A stretch of DNA of 64,000 nt from Tyto alba (lineage: Eukaryota > Chordata > Aves > Strigiformes > Tytonidae). Where the stretch lies: the NCBI RefSeq assembly GCF_018691265.1, contig NW_024881313.1, positions 14,191,518 through 14,255,517 of the forward strand, in the 5' to 3' direction. The translations under genes and the position numbers were made by a program. Below, piece after piece: positions 60,251-64,000 of the stretch. Each line of letters begins with the position of its first letter. Position 1 is the stretch's first letter. The notes under the pieces are model-generated. The model did no database searches and was not told the DNA's origin. It saw only the letters and a program-made list of their open reading frames with translations.

Positions 60251-61489
60251 CTTATGGACCAAGATGTGCAATCTCTGTCTGCAGAAACTTTGCATACCAA
60301 AGCGGGGATGCTGAGGGAACTGGGACATAGGGCTGGCTTGCCTAGGCTGAGGTAAAGACACAGATTTAAGGTGAAACTCGGGTAGGTCTCAGGTTCCCAT
60401 ACCTTGGTAAACGTACCGTGGTACTGTGGTATAGACACCATCAGAGGCTTGCTGGCTGTTTTAAACAGATAGTACCTGATGCCAGCACTGCTGTTGGTTG
60501 CTGTAACTGATATTTTTGCCACTGCTGAGGGTACATCTGGCTCAAAAAAGCTTGGGAACTACTGAAGGCAATTAATTTTTTTAATTTTATTTTTTTGTAC
60601 ATCAAATAGATGAATCTTCTGAACTACAGGACACAAAATCACCTATCTATTTTATTGACAGTGGGTCAGATCCTCAAAGTTTTAAAAGTTTTTAAATATT
60701 ATTCATGGACTATGACTTCAATTGTCTTCTGTGTTTCTGAGAAGGATCTGGAAGACCAATACCTTTGAGAATTGTGACTGAATGAGTATAATCAGGTGCA
60801 AAGCAGTAGTTCAATATAGACACAAAGGACAAGAGAATTCTTCACACAAACTTATTGCTCGTCTTATTTTTTCATATGGCAAAATCTCCAAGAGGTTATC
60901 GTGGTTCATTATAAGATTGTATGTAAAATGAACCATAATCCTGTACTACTTCTTATTTCTACATTCCAAGCCCCAAAGTTAAATTATGATAATATTCAGC
61001 CGCAGCAGTTACTTATTGTTGTCAAAAGGCATAAAGCAGTAAAGAATGTGTTCTGCTGAGAATGATATAAGAAACGAAATCTATGTAGGGGGTTAAACTA
61101 AAGGAGCTTAAGCATGTGTACTGGGAGAAAAGGAAAGCAGGAAAGGTCTTTGTGCCTTTGCTTGTACAGACAGCTGGAAGGTGTTCATCTAGGGCAGTCA
61201 TTTGGGCTCACAGAAAACCTTCCCAAAGGGCAACCCACAATACAATCAAATTAATAAAATCAAATAGAGCGTGTCCATCTGTCCCCGTCCCACTGCTTTG
61301 GGCTGCAGCTGCAGAGGTTGTATTGTAGTGACTCCATAACTTCCAGTGGTGCCAGCAGCACTTGCGTGGCCATACTGGGGCCATACAGGGGCTGCCCCGA
61401 GCCGCTAGATGGGAGCTCTCAACTCTCTCTGCAATGCTGCCGAACAAAAGACCATTATTCTGAGAATTTCCATGTTATAGACAGAAAAA
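60251..61489. other. Intergenic, CTCF-like site near the end
   Basis: No gene or repeat is recognised. A CTCF-like word is at 61402-61416, listed separately. Confidence 0.5.
61402..61416 (+). promoter_or_regulatory. CTCF-like site
   Basis: CCGCTAGATGGGAGC matches the recalled CTCF core consensus CCRSYAGRKGGCRSY at 14 of 15 positions, the mismatch being G for C at position 12. It reads on the plus strand. Occupancy and insulator activity are unknown. Confidence 0.45.
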
Positions 61490-61960
61490 CAACAACAACC
61501 ATGAAAGCCGAACGACCATCAAGAGCAATTACAACCACAGCGCACATGATGCACTATTGATTTAATCTGTTTCTCTTTTAAAATTGCCTCAGACTGCGTT
61601 TGTTTACACGCTGTTTTATCAGATTCAGGCAATGCTAATTATAAAGCAGAGGCAGCAGAAGTGTGCTCTCCCAAGGGCTCTCAGGGCTCAGGAAGGCTCC
61701 CACTCTCCTCCCAAAAGCCCTGAGGCCTCAGTGGGGTGTGTACCTGGAAGCTGTGCGGGACAGGGAAAGCACGGAGGATGTTATGCAAGTGGGAATCAGA
61801 CATGCTTTGCTCTCTTTAAATTCAAATGGACGAATCATATATAGCGTTGATGGTCGCTGGTGAATAATTTTGCCATGCCATAAATATAAATATTTGTAGC
61901 AGAGTGCGGATTTAAGAGCAAATCCAACTTGCTCCACACAAATAAATAAAATAATCCAGA
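61490..61960. promoter_or_regulatory. Candidate conserved non-coding element 17 (RUNX/FOX/homeodomain)
   Basis: CAATTA (61527-61532) abuts a RUNX-type AACCACAG (61533-61540). A FOX-type TGTTTAC (61601-61607) and TAATTA (61636-61641) follow, and a second AT-rich core with AAATATAAATATTTG lies near 61880. A GC-rich interlude (61.66-61.75 kb) may separate two elements. RUNX, FOX and DLX sites together would suit skeletal or craniofacial expression, but this is inference. Confidence 0.4.
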
Positions 61961-63007
61961 CTTTGCTCTGTCTTGATACTTACACGAAAGAGGGGGTTAA
62001 TGCTGCTGTTAAGTATGGCTGCAGCACCCACATCTCTCTCATGGCAGGGCTCACTGGTTAACAAGTGCAGAAGCCCAGCCAGGGAGCAGGTCGCGGGGCT
62101 GCGGCATTGCTGAGGTCCCATCGCCAAACCTCTGGGAGATGCCACTGGTGCCCTGCCATAGTGTGCTGGTCATGGGTGCGCGCTGGACAAAACGGCAGTC
62201 CTTGCCCTGAGGGGCTCATGGCATCAGATCTTTAAAGGAGACACAAGTCACACAAAAAGATCACACGAAAAAGAGCCCAAAGCCCTAGACTGCTGGAGGG
62301 GGTGTCCTTGGTGGGGGCATGGTCCTGTTCCCACCTAACCCCACCGAGCTGTTTCCCTGAGAGTCCAAGGTGAGCTGGAGGAAGGCCAGGTGTGCCAAAA
62401 CTGGACTCTATGCTTCTACACAGATTTATTTATAAATTTACACCTATTAAAAAAAACAAACCAAACCACGTGAAAGCCTCTGCCTGGTAGTTACTAATCA
62501 CAAGTTGACTGATTTTCCTCTTAGACACAGTTCCACTCATGTACTTCACCTTTAAAATCCAGCACTAGGTCTGGCATCACAAATTATCCCATACACTTTG
62601 TCTTTAATGTTATCTGCAGATACTGGCTATCACGGCCTGTCAAAATGCTTTATGCTGAATTGCTCACAGAAGAAGATGCCTGTACCGGGCTTGCTACGTT
62701 ATGGTTTCTGAATGACTCTGTGCACATACAAGAAACATCCCTCTGAAACAAGCAGCTTGTGTATTTTGTAAAAATTACTTCTAAATCTTACATTTCCCTT
62801 GCAGCTCATCTATTATTTGTGGGGAAAGCTGAAAGTTTCTTTTTATTCCTGTCTGTCTTCCATTAAACTAAAGAACTCTATAAATCAATAATAACCTTTT
62901 AGAGATGAACCTCTTTGTAATTATGTCTCCAAAGCCAGGTAATTGTTTGCATATTTTTATAGAGAAATAAAGAAGGGAAACATGTGTTCGGTGTGATTGA
63001 AAACGGG

Positions 63008-63035
63008 AAAAAAAAAAAAAAAGAAAAGAAAAAAA
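63008..63035. repeat. A-rich simple repeat
   Basis: Fifteen A bases followed by GAAAAG-type units and a further A run. Confidence 0.88.
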
Positions 63036-63506
63036 TAATTGAAACTGGTTATCAGCATTCATTACATTCACACTTTTCATCAACATTTTATATTACTTGT
63101 AGCCAATTAATTTCTTTTGCACAAGATTCAAATCACTCACTCAGACAACAGTACGTGCACCAGAGAGGGGAAAGCACAGTCTCTCAATTGGGATCTGATT
63201 TGGATTTTATTACAATATGGTCTTTATTAAGGATAATAATCTACAACCTCTGAGTTAAGGGAATGGTTGATTTCAGTCAAATCAATCTTTGTGTATCTCT
63301 CTGATGCCTTGGTGACATTTCCCAACAGGAAGGGGCTAAGAGCCCAAACGGGAGTGATCTCCGATTAAGAAACAACACAGACATCTTGAAGGCACTTGGT
63401 TTGTAGAATAAGATGACAGCAACCAGAGCACCCCGGGGCACTTTTCCAGGATGCCTACTCCCTGTGTGCCAGCCATCTGGGTTCATTTAAAGTCCCTGCC
63501 TGCCTC

Positions 63507-63542
63507 TGCATGTGTGTGTGTGTGTGCACACACGCGTGTGCG
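63507..63542. repeat. Alternating TG/CA tract (Z-DNA-prone)
   Basis: Thirty-six bases alternate strictly pyrimidine-purine, made of TG units that switch to CA and CG units. A 14-base perfect palindrome is centred at 63526/63527. A GGCGGGG run follows shortly after. Confidence 0.85.
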
Positions 63543-64000
63543 AGTGGAAGGTGGGGAGCAGCGGCGGGGGGGTGGTCTCAGGTTGCAGACTTCAGTGTGG
63601 GCTGTGCTGGGGGCTAAACCCTCCTGCCTGGACCTTCTCAAAACCGCCAACATCATCTGCTGGTCCCTCCAGAGTAGCAATTTCAGCAGGACCAGCTGCA
63701 GGGGGGATGTTTAGCGTATTCTTTATTCAAAGTGAAAGATGTTAAGCAGGAAAATTCAGGAGCCCTCTTGTTCAGAGAAAGAGAAAGGAGGATTGGGGGG
63801 AGAAAATAGAAACTGGAAAACATCCATGAAATTAGTCCCAAATCATTGCCTATACTGAGCATTTCCTGACAAGCTGTCTGTCATATATTTGCAGCAGGTT
63901 ATGCAAAAGTCTTTGCCGGTAGCATACCCACATGACTAACGTGAAAACTCAGCTACCAGCATTTCAGAAACTGCATCCGCCAATGTGTTTTATTTGGAAT

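Larger units (their letters stand above)
61961..64000. other. Intergenic to window end
   Basis: No gene is supported. It contains an A-rich tract (63008-63035) and an alternating purine-pyrimidine tract (63507-63542). Bases 63040-63250 are repeat-free and AT-leaning with weak homeodomain-type words. No SLC25A13 exon, the next expected gene, is recognised. Confidence 0.5.

Noticed and set aside
61961..64000. SLC25A13 exons at the right end
   Set aside because: No mitochondrial-carrier or EF-hand sequence was recognised in any frame. The gene is probably beyond the window.

Overview
This is vertebrate, almost certainly avian, nuclear DNA. It has CR1 LINE tails in both orientations, an older CR1-L3-type remnant, MIR-like traces, and one full-length solo LTR of a kind that I recall, from memory only, as common in neoavian birds. 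Exons are sparse and the base composition is moderately AT-rich, as expected for a bird macrochromosome gene desert.

The only protein-coding sequence I can support is at the left edge. A terminal exon at 1313-1355 encodes AELEKHGYKMETS followed by a stop. This is the C-terminus of SEM1 (DSS1/SHFM1), the 70-residue acidic subunit of the 19S proteasome lid that also partners BRCA2 and TREX-2. It has a strong splice acceptor, a short 3' UTR and an AATAAA signal at 1487-1492. Bases 1-1312 are the end of the preceding SEM1 intron.

SEM1 fixes the location. In human 7q21.3 the order is SLC25A13 - SEM1 - DLX6 - DLX5, with the SEM1 3' end facing SLC25A13. The remaining 62 kb should therefore be the SEM1-SLC25A13 gene desert, part of the long-range regulatory landscape of DLX5/DLX6 that is disrupted in split hand/foot malformation 1. 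No long ORF resembles a known protein, and the longest (222 codons) looks like chance.

Layout: 1-1.5 kb, SEM1 end. 1.5-8.4 kb, flank with one candidate conserved element (5.7-6.1 kb). 8.46-8.86 kb, CR1-L3 remnant. 11.9-12.6 kb, motif-dense block followed by a CpG-containing block. 17.9-18.1 kb, orphan CpG cluster. 20.9-21.1 kb, CR1 tail. 26.5-29.0 kb, three homeodomain/SOX-rich candidate enhancers. 31 kb, a 36-unit ATCT microsatellite. 33 kb, GC-rich block and MIR-like fragment. 37.9-38.3 kb, POU/NFI-rich candidate. 39.2-42.7 kb, CR1, solo LTR, CR1. 43.4-48.0 kb, several candidate elements including an X-box-like palindrome. 53-54.5 kb, FOX-containing candidate and a pair of inverted ancient repeats. 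58.9 kb, pyrimidine tract. 59.8-62 kb, candidate elements and a CTCF-like site. 63.5 kb, Z-DNA-prone tract.

The enhancer calls are inferences from motif density, lack of repeats and genomic position. Conservation could not be measured here.
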